Assembly: GCF_030272615.1 (NCBI RefSeq)
Contig: NC_081405.1
Coordinates: forward strand, 152,440,113 to 152,504,112
DNA: 64,000 nucleotides
Origin: Cryptomeria japonica
Taxonomy: Eukaryota > Streptophyta > Pinopsida > Cupressales > Cupressaceae
Direction of reading: 5' to 3'
Positions 40,970 through 52,001 of the stretch are shown here, one piece after another. The notes under the pieces were generated by a model. It did no database searches and had not been told where the DNA came from. It saw only the letters and a program-made list of their open reading frames with translations. The position numbers were made by a program, and so were the translations under genes. The number at the start of each line of letters is the position of its first letter. Position 1 is the first letter of the stretch.

Positions 40970-41575
40970 TCACAGATTGTTGCAATATATGAATGGATTT
41001 GGGTTGGCTTTGACGGTCACTTCAACTCCATTGTGAGGGAACTTGATACATCGATGATATGTAGATGGGAATGCGCTCATCTCATGAATCCATGGATGTC
41101 TTAGCAATATATTGTATGTGAGATCCAGGTCTAGGACTTGACAAACCACATCCTTTGTAACTGGCCCAACTCTGAGAGGCAAGGTGACTATTCCCTTGGA
41201 TGAGCACTCTTTATCATCATATGCCTTTATGGTAATTTTGTTTGTATCATTCACAACTTTTTCAGAATATCCCAATTGTTCAATAGTGCTCAATGTACAA
41301 ATATTTAGACCTGCTCCTCCATCTATCAGGACTCATTTTATTCAATGTTTGGGTAGGAAGGCTTCAATTTGTAAAGGTGCATTATGTGGTTGGCTCACGA
41401 AGGTGTCGTCAGCTTCTGTGAATGTAAGAGAGTGTGGAACAGAAAGGTATCCCACCATGGCTTGAAACTGGTCCACGTTCAGATCAGTAGGGACAAAAGT
41501 GTCTCTCAAAGTTTTGTCAAGAATGGCTTTATGTGTTGGGGATATGTGTAAAAGCTCAAGGATGGAGATAAGCAT
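40970..41575 (-). pseudogene. pol: T7 aspartic protease
   Basis: One frame carries ISPTHKAILDKTLRDTFVP, then the catalytic motif VLIDGGAGLNIC (about 41295-41335), then LDLDLTYNILLRHPWIH and CIKFPHNGVEVTV, so a complete plant gypsy retropepsin is recognisable. Two nonsense codons, at 41342-41344 and 41333-41335, lie just before the catalytic motif in a context suggesting CGA to TGA. Another stop is at 40970. The enzyme would have cleaved Gag-Pol. Confidence 0.85.
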
Positions 41576-41655
41576 GGGTGTCTTCCCTAACTGTTCTATA
41601 AGGTCATACTTAGTGCGGGTGTCTTCCCTAACTGTTCTATAAGGTCATACTTAGG
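41576..41655. repeat. 41-bp tandem duplication at T7 gag-protease junction
   Basis: GGGTGTCTTCCCTAACTGTT... begins at 41576 and again at 41617. The 41-base step is not a multiple of three and shifts gag out of frame with protease. Confidence 0.9.
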
Positions 41656-43938
41656 TTTGGTTGATGAGGAAGTAATGTTTTTAGTTGGAGCACCTTGCAA
41701 AGTGAATTTACCTCGATGGGTTGTGACATTACATTCAGAGGTAGGTTCAGAAGAAGATCCAATGCCTTTTAGGAAAATCTTGGGTCTTTGGGTGGAATTC
41801 TCAGGCGTTTTGTCCTTGATGATAATGGTAGAGACATAATTGTCCTTTGAAATGTGATTGATAGTTGAATCATAGTTATAAGATGCTCTAGTATAATTGG
41901 TTTGGTCATCTGTGGCTTTAGCTTTTCCCTTGTCATGCTTTGGGAATGGTTCCTTAAAAATCTCATGTTCTTGGTTGGATGAGTGTCCTTCAATCTCAAT
42001 GTCACCTATATCAATAAGATCTTGTATGATGTTCTTCAGTCGATGACAATTTCCTGTCTTATGACCTTTTCTTTTATGAAATTCACAATACTCATCATCA
42101 TTCCACCAATTTGGTTTAACCTTTGGCTCATATGGAGGCAAATCTAGAATTTCTATGATTTTGTTTGCCACTAGATTTTTGAAAACTGGCTCAAGTGGTT
42201 CTCCCAATGGGGTGTACTTCCTTCGTGATCTGGAAATTGTTTGAGTATTCACTTGATTGTTTGTAGAGCTTGATCCATAAAAAATGATTTCGGGTCGTAC
42301 TATATTGGCATCAACAACACCATCATTGACTGTGTTCTTGTTTTTATTCCAAAATCTTGGCTTGTCTTTTCCTTTGTATTCCTCTTTGTTTTCTTTGAAT
42401 ATTTTGATGATGCCTTGCTCAATTAGGACCTTCTCTATTGCTAAGCCTTTTTCAATGATGTCCTTGAAGGTGGACAAACAAGCTTTTCTTAGGTCATAAC
42501 CAATGTCCTTGTTAACATTCTGGGTGAACATCTCTACCATTTGTTTTTGTGGAATTTCACAAGAGCATCTGTTGGCTAGATTCCTCCATCTTTGTAAAAA
42601 TGATGAAAATGACTCTCCATCCTTTTGCTTGGTGTTGCACAAAGTAGTGACTGATATGTCTGTCTCTATGTTGTATGAGAAATGTTGGATAAATGCCTCA
42701 ACTAAGTCACCCCATGACTTAATTCCAGGTGGCAGTTGGGAGAACCATTCCATAGCTTGATCACCTAAGCTCTATGGGAATAATCTCATCAAATATGTCT
42801 CTTCTACTGCTACTTCAATGCAAGCTATGAAAAACTGTCTTATGTGTGCCTTAGGATCCCCTTTTCCTCTATACTTATCAAACTTAGGTGTCACAAAGTG
42901 TGTAGGAAATGGAGGCATTGGAATGCTCTTGTCAAATGGATAAGGACATATGTCTCTCATTGTGTATGTTGGCTTCGGTGTATTTACGTCCTCCATTTTC
43001 TTTTGTAAGTCCCTGATTTGTTGTTCCAAATTGTTCTTCGGTGGAGACTGAATTCTTGGACCATACCCCATGCCTGAACCACCGGGTGGAGGAGGAGCAT
43101 GTTGCATATATGGATGATATTGATCATACACATGTTCATATAGAGGAGGTCTATAGTGATGCTGCGTATATGGACCACTTGGTATAGAGTCATGTTGAGG
43201 AACGACATATCTGCTTTGTCCATGTATACCATACTCTATAGGAATGTCATGAGTTTGTTCTAGTGTGTTGCCCCCAAATTTGACGCGGGGTTTCCTTGTG
43301 TCCAAATTTTGAGCATGCCTTTGAATATCCAATTGCTTTGGTGGTTGATCCTTAGCATTGGTATGTGATTGAGCATATTTTTCTGCATAAGACTTCCATA
43401 ATGGTCTGCGAAGGTGAGTATCATATGCTTGACCATGTGTATATGGGACCTCTAGTTTTTGAAATAAAGATGATGGCGATTTAGGTAGAAGATGTGGTCC
43501 TCTATTGCCTCCACTATTAGGCCTCCTATGATCCATGTTGAGGTGAGTTTGTTGCAAAGGTCGATTTTCCATTATTTGAGACATGCCAAAATCATGAGGT
43601 ATCTTGGTTCCACTTTGTGCCATCATTTGTAAGAAATAGTATCTATCCCTCCTCATTATTTCCTCAACCAATTGATTGAAATGGGGATCCATAATGGAGT
43701 CTTCCACTTCTGCTAAATGTACTAAAAAGTTGTCCATATTGTCATTGTGTGTATCATTGTTGTTTGTAGTGTCCATGTTCTCAACATTTGGAATGTTTCT
43801 ATAGGCATCCATGTCAGGTAATGCAGCATGATCAGAATTGAAAAAGACATCATTGTCATACTCATAGGCACTCATGTTTGTGGACTCTTGAGCCTCTTTA
43901 GCTTCTCTCCTAGATTTTTGGGAACGAGTTTCAACCAT
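41596..43938 (-). pseudogene. gag: T7 Gag (about 780 codons, one nonsense codon)
   Basis: Starts at ATG 43938 (MVETRSQKSRREAKEA). A single stop at 42772-42774 lies where T2 gag has Gln in LFPQSL, so it reads as CAG to TAG. Seven codons later the open frame continues. Domains on the minus strand are: Asn/Asp-rich N-terminus; Pro/Tyr/His-rich middle; RDICPYPFDKS; the gypsy capsid domain (KYRGKGDPKAHIRQF, EWFSQLPPGI, FIQHFSYNIETD); then a zinc-knuckle variant YCEFHKRKGHKTGNC followed by LKNIIQDLID. It would form the nucleocapsid. Confidence 0.9.
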
Positions 43939-46454
43939 GAACTAGCTATTGACCAAGATGTGTGAGACTAGATGAAGATGGAAAGATATGAAAGACCAAG
44001 AGTTGGATGGAATGTAAATGAATCTGAGGTGTACTTGCAATGTCCAAAGTGTAAGACCAAGTATGTATGTAGTAGAGTAGGTGTGACTTCCAAAGAGATG
44101 ATAGTTTCTCTTGATGAGGTAAGTTGACCTTGACTCTAAGTAAGACCAAATGAGACCCAAAGGTGATAGACCTTGATGAGGGACCACTTAGCAAAATGTT
44201 GTTGTATGTAGTATGTTGACAAAGCAAGATGAGGACAAGCAAGTGACCTTTTGAGTCAAGTTTAGACAAATGTGAATGCAATGTAAGGTGTAAAGAAATG
44301 ATGAACTTTGTGAGACCCAAAGGTAGGTTGAATTCTAGATGTAAACCTGAAGAGATAACCTAGGCAGCTCAAGAATTTTGAAACTGATTGCTCTTGTTTG
44401 TTGGACTGTAAATTTTTCCAATTTGTGAAGTTGTTTTTGTGACCAAATTTGAATGTTTGACAATTTTTCATGACAAGAGGACACAATGTTGATGAGGACT
44501 CAATGTTTGCAAGTGTTTAGACTCAAAATGACTCCAAGAAAAGTGTGTTGTTTGATGTAAAATTGTTTTGCATACACTTGAAGACACAAAAGACACAATG
44601 TTTTGATGTTTGGTCTTGAATGTTTGAATGTTTAAAATAAGTCAAGCACAATTCTTATGGTTGGCCAAGACAATAGTTGTTGATTCCCACATGAGGCTAC
44701 GCTATTCAGAGCAGATACTTAGATGCTTGACCCCACTGGATCCGGCCTTGGCACTCACTTCTCAGGGCATCCAAGCATCAGTCCCCACGAAAACTCCCCA
44801 TGGCGAACTTTGTATCTCTACTAAGAATCGTATGTGTGTGGGCCACTACCAGAGGTCCGACCTCCTGTCCCAACAACTAGAAGGATTTTGGTTTCTAAAA
44901 CAAAAAGTTTCTAGTAAGGGCATTCGCTGGTGTGGCCATACATGCGGCACTTTTAGCTCTGTAAATACAGAAGGCTCCCAGCCGATAGGGGTTACACCCT
45001 ACAAATGATCAAATAAATTTGATCAAACGGGTTTATGGGGAGACATAGTGTCGGTATGAACTAATCAGCACATGTTATTTATAGTTTTCACCATGAATAT
45101 AGTTGTTTATAGTGGTTCGAAAGAGGTGGGTGTTCCTTGCTACCACTTGGGTCATTCTCTCCTCACTAGCAGTCCTAATGACCACACGGGGAGATAGGCC
45201 CTCTAAAGATTAAACAAAAAGAGCCTATCGTCCAAGACACAAAGGACACTGGTTCAATTTTAGTGCACCAATTGAAATGTTTGATAATCTATAAAAACAA
45301 GGCACACAATAAAGATCAAAAGAAAATCCTTGTCAAGGTCCTGCAACAAAGATTTGTTAGTAGTTTGGATTGTTTCAAATGATCACCCCTTCCTGCAAGC
45401 ACACAAGTTAGGTAAATTTTAGATCCAAAAGACTTTGTGAAATAGGGGCCTTGAACAATGTGTTTTGTTGACCAATTCAAATATCTAATTCATCATAAAA
45501 AAAGACCACTTGTAAAATTTCAAGAGATTTCCAGAAATGTAAGAAAATCCAAAACATTTGCTAATTTGCTCCAAAAATTAATTTTTTATGAAACATCATA
45601 AAAAATTCATATAAAATGAAAACTCTATCCAAAAAATTTGAAATTTTTATTGGAGAGTCCTGATGGTCTTCCAAACCTACAACAAAAAATTTCTGCAACA
45701 AATCCAAGCAGTTTGTGAGATATGAGTAAAATAATGCAAAACCCTAATTTTCAAAGATCCAATTTTTGAGGAATGATTTTGCATTAAATTTAAAATCACA
45801 AAGAATAGATCCTATGTATAATTCTCAGAGATATCCAAAAATGTAAGAAAACCCGAAAAATTTGCTAATTTGCTCTCAAAATTAATTTTTTATGAAAAAT
45901 CATAAAAAGTTCATATAAAATGAAACCTTTATCCAAAAAAATTGAAATTTTTACTGAACACTTCTGATAATTTTTCTGACTTGTAAAAGAATTTTTATGC
46001 CAAAATTTGAAGCCGTTTGTGAGATCTGATCAAAATAATGAAAAACCCTAATTTTTAAAGATCCAATTTTTAGGGAACTATTTTGCATCAAAATTAAAAT
46101 CACAAAGAACAGATCATGTGAATAATTATGAGAGATTTCCAAAAGTGTAAGAAAATCCGAAAAATTTGCTCATTTACTCTCAACATTAATTTTTTATGAA
46201 AATTCATAAAAAATTAAAATATGCTCCAATAGATCTGAATTTTTCTTTGAGAGCTCTTGATATTGTCTTCAACCTATAAAAAACATTTGGTGCAAAATTT
46301 CCAAGCCGTTTGTGAGATATGATCAAATCTGTCCAAGATCTTGATTTTGTGTCCAAAACCCTAGCTGCACAAGGTTATTCTCCAAATTGTTTTGCAAAAC
46401 AACAATATAGGGTTAGAAAAATCTGCAAAAAACACAGATCTAACAAAAATCCAT
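43939..46454 (-). other. T7 5' leader
   Basis: About 2.5 kb between primer-binding site and gag. Segment 44660-44910 shares blocks with the T3 leader (CACTTCTC, AGAGGTCCGACC, AAGGATTTTGG, CTAAAACAA). Segment 45105-45200 begins TATAGTGGTTCGAA like T2 and T3. Three tandem repeats of about 300 bases fill 45540-46330. No gene is seen. Confidence 0.7.
45540..46330. repeat. Three tandem repeats of about 300 bp in T7 leader
   Basis: The landmark TTTGCTAATTTGCTC followed by ATTAATTTTTTATGAAA occurs near 45557, 45856 and (as CTCATTTACTC) 46159, spaced about 300 bases. Other shared blocks are AAAACCCTAATTTTNAAAGATCC and CAAGCNGTTTGTGAGAT. Confidence 0.85.
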
Positions 46455-46472
46455 TTCCCACGGGGCGTGCCA
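46455..46472 (-). other. Primer-binding site of T7
   Basis: The minus strand begins TGGCACGCCCCGTGGG, three bases inside the LTR. It is close to the T3 site. Confidence 0.65.
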
Positions 46473-46475
46473 AAA

Positions 46476-47269
46476 TGTATATGGTGAAAATGGATAACAA
46501 CAATATTGAAAGACTAAATGGATTGAACCACAAAACACTAGCCTAACAACAACAAAGATCCACCATAACATATGAAGATTACCTAAGACAATGCAAATCA
46601 AATGAAATCACAAAGATTATACCATCACATGTCCAATAGGGTTTTTATCTTCATTCTTCCTATCTCCATTGATCTTGCTTTATATATTTGCTCTTAGATT
46701 TTATGTGTGCATAAGAGCTCAAAAAAGAACAGAAATGTGGTTGCAAGTAGGATCGCATATGAAAGTTCAAAGGCGTAGTGTCGTCAATTGATCAAGTAGT
46801 CAATCAGTTAGTTCGGGTTGATAATGAAGGAAACATCCTTTTATATAGAAGACACTATATGAAATGGAGGGATAAGATTGAGAGGTGTAAAAGATAAATG
46901 GTTGGCTATGATTAGAGGGTAGGTAAAGAAAATAATAAAATAATAAGAGGGTAGGTAGTGTATGAATTAAGAGATGAATGACATGTGTCATGGGTAGAAA
47001 AGGCTAATGAATTAATTAAATAAATAAATATTTATTTAATTAATAGAAGAAGTGAGATTAATTAAATAAATAAAATATTTATTTAATTTAGGAAAAGGGA
47101 TAATTTAAATAAATAAATGTATTTATTTAAATGAGAAATAAGGCTAGAAGAGGATAAATGAATTAATTAAATAAATAAAAATTTATTTAATTAATAGAAG
47201 AATTAGGATAAAATAATTAAATAAATAAAATATTTATTTAATTAGACATGACAATTTTAAGTGTTTACA
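46476..47269 (-). repeat. T7 5' LTR (794 bp)
   Basis: TGTATATGG...GTGTTTACA on the plus strand, the partner of 35522-36291. It is followed by T6 unit a gag. Confidence 0.92.
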
Positions 47270-47274
47270 ACAAC

Positions 47275-47769
47275 AACCCTTATTGCATAGACCGATAATA
47301 AGGATCTCAGGACTTTACTTACCATAGTGGAATCTTCTATTTTACCACCTGCACTCTTGATATCTCCAACAACTATTTTGATTCTTATTCCATACTATTG
47401 AATGGTCTCACCTTCAACCATCTACATATCTTCAAACTTCCCTCTAAGGCTTTCTTCCTTAGCCTGTTTTACATGCTCATCACTGCCATAGATACTTTCA
47501 AGAGTATCCCATACCTCTTTGGGATTTACCTTATCCTGAACATCAACAAACTCAATGTCAGATAAACTACTAATTAGGGCTTCCATGACTTGCCCATTCT
47601 CCTGCATCTCTCTCTTTTGGTCATCGGTAAGGGTACCGATAGGAGCAACATAGGCAGTCTCAACATAGCTCCAGCGTTGAGCACCCATGCTTCTAATGTA
47701 TATCTTCATTCTGTCTTTCCATATACTGGAATTTTCTCTGTTAAACTTTGGACCTTCCCTCTTCATCAT
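47275..47769 (-). pseudogene. gag: T6 unit a copia Gag, N-terminal part
   Basis: Start at ATG 47769 (MMKREGPKFNRENSSIWKDR), open for 115 codons to 47422, then interrupted up to the T7 junction. It has the copia gag blocks WKDRMKIYIRSMG, VNPKEVWDTLESIYGSDEHV and ESLRGKFEDM. Unit b carries the same protein at 60478-61428. Confidence 0.9.
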
Positions 47770-47821
47770 TAGACTGGGATCTTTACATCAAGCGGTTAAG
47801 CTTATAGCATAGAGGACCTGG

Positions 47822-47838
47822 AGGATGCTTTGATACCA
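47822..47838 (-). other. Primer-binding site of T6 unit a
   Basis: The minus strand reads TGGTATCAAAGCATCCT, one base from the initiator-methionine tRNA site seen intact in unit b. It lies two bases inside the middle LTR. Confidence 0.85.
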
Positions 47839-47840
47839 AT

Positions 47841-49364
47841 TGATAACTCAATGATGAACATATAGTACTAACTCGGTACTAAGAGGGGGGCGTGAATCAG
47901 TACAGACAAAAATACAGTCCTAAACTGGTTTGACAATAGACACTTCAAATGACTAGCAAACAGTGACACCGGTTTGAAACAGAGTGCAACTGGTAAAGCT
48001 AAGAATGACTGAGACAAGCATTAAACGGTTACTCACTTAGCTTTTCACTCAACTCAAGACTACACTACTATTTCACCCTTATGCATAAATAGGTAATCTA
48101 TCATCAGATCATAATAATAGCTAGTTCAACATGTTTTATTGACAGGCATAAAACACAGAACCATCATATGCTTGACAGACAATAGCAAAGTATCACAAGA
48201 TAAAAGCATCACACATGACACATATTTTTCACGTGGAAACCCAACTAGGAAAAACCACGATGGGGATGAATACCCACAAGCTATTTTTGAACTCTTTAGA
48301 AGTCCGCTCTGTTAGGAGCCTTGTTCGGTTAGAGACATTATAATAGGTTCTGCTAGGAACTGACTGTGTTAGAGATCACCTAGTTAAGGGATGGCTAGAA
48401 TACCCGGTTAAGGGTTAAACCCCATTAAAGGTTACCTTGTTAGAGGATTTTAAGAACTCAATAGCTAAAGGATTTCAAACTCAATAGCTTTGAATTACCC
48501 TCTTAAAGGATTTACAGCAAGCTGGTTAAGGCTACCTTGTTAAGGGATTTTCCAGCTGTTGAGGTGGTTAGAGATCAATAGGTATTACAATGATCTGGTA
48601 ACAACACTCAATGCCAATGCAGATTCACTTGAGCTCCTCTTCACCTTCTGCACTTACACTCTGCAGGTATCACTTCTCTCCTTTGGGTCTGGCAAGAATC
48701 ACGTATCCCTTCTCTTAGATACACACACACAACAACAACCTCAGAAAGAGACACAACATCGACCTTATAGGAAAATAGATAGGTCAGTAGCATAAACCCT
48801 AAACCCTAAACCTGTTAGGTTAAGGAATTCATACGGTTCAATCCTGACCATTGAGCACACTGCATTAAATGCAGCATTTCTTGATCCAATCTCAAGACAT
48901 CCTCCATCGTCCATTTCAAACGATTTTATGGTGGCTAATAACCCATCACACATTATCACCATTTTACAGACTTCTCACATTCTCGAGGTAGATAGGAACA
49001 ATCTCCTTCACTCAAGATCCTTCACATGCACAAGGCTTATATGGCAACACGATTTATTCCTTGTTACCATGTTAACTCATCACACAAAGTCACCGGTTGA
49101 GCCACCCTAGCTTGAAGCACTTAAACCGAAAACCCTGAAGTTGAGACTACTGACTGGTAGTCATACAATAATTCCATATGTCGGTTTGCATAACTATATG
49201 CTGGTTCATCATGAACAAACACAATGCTTCACTTTGACACAAATGTCAGTTCACAGTGTTCTACCAGTTCTCTCATATGTCGGTTCTCACTTCTTCAACA
49301 TATTGACATCAATGACAACATACAATGTCATTATGTCCTCATACCGGTTCACATAATGCCAATA
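47841..49364 (-). repeat. T6 middle LTR (shared by units a and b)
   Basis: TGATAACTCAAT...AATGCCAATA. The terminal CA has become TA. The left side is a primer-binding site and the right side a polypurine tract. It shares more private bases with the right LTR than with the left (for example GTCCGCTCTGTTAGGAGCC). Confidence 0.92.
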
Positions 49365-49607
49365 ATCTCCCCCTTTAGCATTGATGGCAATATACAAAGA
49401 TATCTCTCCCCTTCACATCTTCTCCCCCAGTTTCTGCAGATATCTTCTCCACTTCACATCTTCTCCCCCTTTGACAACAATGCCAAAGTGGAGGCACAAG
49501 CTTCCCTATTCCATTATGTTGCTCCCCTTGAGGAGTAGCATCCTTCAACACATCAATCCAAAATAAATTTGACTATGCAATACCTGACTGATGTGGAGCA
49601 TATGCTT
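49365..49607 (-). other. T6 unit b polypurine tract and 3' non-coding region
   Basis: The minus strand has AAAGGGGGAGAT beside the LTR and a second AAAGGGGGAGAA at 49462-49473, as in unit a. Confidence 0.72.
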
Positions 49608-50002
49608 TTAGTTTACCTCCTGAAGGGGCAACACCCCTAATTCACCTCTTAAGTACATAAATGTAGCCTTCGAGAGAGGCTTGGTGAATATGTCTGCTAA
49701 CTGCTCCTGACTGGAAACATGTTCCAGTGCAATCTCTTTGTTCTGAACCTTTTCCCTTAAGAAATGATACTTAAGTTCAAAGTGCTTGGTTCTAGAATGT
49801 AAAACATGATTCTTGGAGATATTAATTGTACTAGTATTGTCACAAAATATACTTACCGGTTTAGATACAGGAACTTTGAAGCCATTTAATACATGCTTCA
49901 TCCAAATTGTTTGAGTGTAGTTCATGAAAGCTGCAACATACTTTGCTTCCATTGTAGATTGAGAGATACAACTCTGCTTCTTACTCATTCATGAGACTAG
50001 TC
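49608..50002 (-). pseudogene. pol: T6 unit b RNase H, separated from its pol by T8
   Basis: A 126-codon open frame carries KKQSCISQSTMEAKYVAA, FCDNTSTINISKNH, FELKYHFLREKVQ and EQLADIFTKPLSK, the end of copia Pol. Upstream coding sequence resumes at 57721 after T8. The last bases, TAGTC, are the left T8 target duplication. Confidence 0.9.
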
Positions 50003-51523
50003 TGATAGTTCTGATACTTAATATAAGTACAGATCCAATAGCCAAAAAGATGAGAGGGGGGGGGGGGGGGGGGTGAATCATACAAACTTAATCATCCATA
50101 AAAACATCAGATTCAACCTCGTTATCATATATATCAGTAATATAACCAAAACTGTTAAACATGCAAACTCAAAAGCATATGAACAATATAAACCTCATAA
50201 CACCAGATTTAACGTGGAAACCCAAATAGGGAAAAATCACTGTGGGATTTCGGACCCACTAAGAAATATACTCTTCTAGAGTATGCTCGGTTAAAAGCAA
50301 ATCCTATTAAAGATTACAAACACATTGCTAAATGTGATCTGATTAAGGCATTTCCCTCAGATCTGTTAGGATCTTCACTTTGTTAGAAGTGACCTTGTTA
50401 AAGGATTTCAAACACTCAATCAGAATGTCACCTTGCTAGAGGATTTACATATAAGACTGTTAAGTCCACTCAGTTAAGAGATTTTCTGTCACTTTCACAA
50501 AATAACAATAATAAAATCTATCTGCAACTTCACATCTAAAATGCTAAAGCAGATTCCTATTTGTTCAATACAATCTAGACATAGAACTAATCTTGTCTAT
50601 CTGCTGGGCTTCTATACTCTGTTATTCTAACAGGTCTTCAAGCTTCTGTGCTCGGTAATCACTATGTAGCATCCCTGTGCATACACTTGCCCGCATACAT
50701 TGTTTATCAACATTTTCCTATTTATAAACAATTAGGTAACCACTTAATCTCCTTGATCACATTTCCCATGATCAATCATAGCCATCAGATCTTCAATCTT
50801 GTCTAGGTTCAATGCATCTTTCGATCTGAAAACATTTTACCCTGCCTTGGAACTTGCATAATAGTCTTGGAACTTGTGCTAGGGTATTGCAGTTCAACCT
50901 GAGTTGTAGATCTTCATGCCGACTTTCCATTGCCTTAGATTCGTTAACAAACTTCTTCCATGACTTACCAATCATTTAATCCGCTCCAGCTCATCACCTT
51001 CCTTCATTAAATACCGCATGTAAACATTTAATGCATTCCGTTAGATCTCGGTAACAACTCGGTAACAACTCGGTGAATACTAAACTCCACTCGGTAGACA
51101 TTCTGCCTTCATTAACCGATAGCGATAACCTTAGGGTTTACCGACTAGGTTCTTTGCTTGATAACATAGTATAGTAGTAACCTTTACAATTTACAACATA
51201 TGTATGATGTTAAAACAATCTAAAACATCATGATCTCATCATTGTCTGACTCGGTAGTAGTTTCCCATTGAATACCTTATTCATCATATTCTTTCCTGTG
51301 TCTTTTACCGACATCTTTATAATCTTCATATCATACTTCTCAAGATATGGCAACATCATACTCAATTAGAAAATCAATTTCTTGACATCAGTGACAAAAT
51401 AATAATATCAAGACGGTAAAACATCTTTAGTTAGTTATATCCATAATCATCAACAACCTTGTCAATATCCTTAAGAAATGCCAACAATCTTTCATTGTCT
51501 ATTATAATGCAATATTGCCAACA
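50003..51523 (-). repeat. T8 3' LTR (1521 bp)
   Basis: TGATAGTTCTGATAC...ATTGCCAACA. It contains an 18-base G-tract at about 50056-50073, against 11 in the other T8 LTR. It also has the block ACGTGGAAACCCAAATAGGG shared with T6 LTRs. Confidence 0.93.
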
Positions 51524-52001
51524 ATCTCCCCCTTTGGCATTGATGGCAAAACCAATTGATTTGACCTTAATATATTCAAATTGCTGTGATTCTGAAATGC
51601 TGAAATGCTCTCCCCCATACATTAGACTTCTCCTCATTCCTTTAGTCTACTTCCCAATCTGTAGTCTGCTCAGTTTTCTCTTAGTCTTCTCCCCTGATAG
51701 ATCTTCTCTTAGTCTTCTCTTCTTTATAGTAGTCTTCTCCCCCTTTGTAGGTCTTCTCCCCCTTTGACAACAATGCCAAAAAGAACTTAAAACATAATTT
51801 CTTTCTGTAAGAAGTGATTTCCTGTTGTTGTGTATCAACTAAGTCTCGATCAGAGCATTTGTCTTCACTTCCTGTTCCTTGTAATATTTTTAGTATTAAT
51901 TCCAATACACTTTTAGAAAACATCCTAAAGTGTATAACTCAACATCAACTCCCAAAAGATATTCATTAGAGTCATCGAATTGATGCTTTCACCAAACTAT
52001 G
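51524..52001 (-). other. T8 polypurine tract and 3' non-coding region
   Basis: The minus strand has CAAAGGGGGAGAT beside the LTR and two further CAAAGGGGGAGAA copies at 51735-51746 and 51754-51766. No gene is seen between these and the pol stop near 52002. Confidence 0.72.

Larger units (their letters stand above)
35522..47269 (-). mobile_element. T7: Ty3/gypsy derivative carrying an antisense plant-mobile-domain sequence
   Basis: LTRs at 35522-36291 and 46476-47269 flank a 10.2-kb interior. Minus-strand order is 5' LTR, primer-binding site, leader with 300-bp repeats, gag, protease, a fused region ending in the integrase C-terminal tail, then 3.4 kb that includes a plus-strand plant-mobile-domain pseudogene, polypurine tract and 3' LTR. 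RT, RNase H and the integrase core are missing. It is inserted in T6 unit a gag. Confidence 0.9.
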
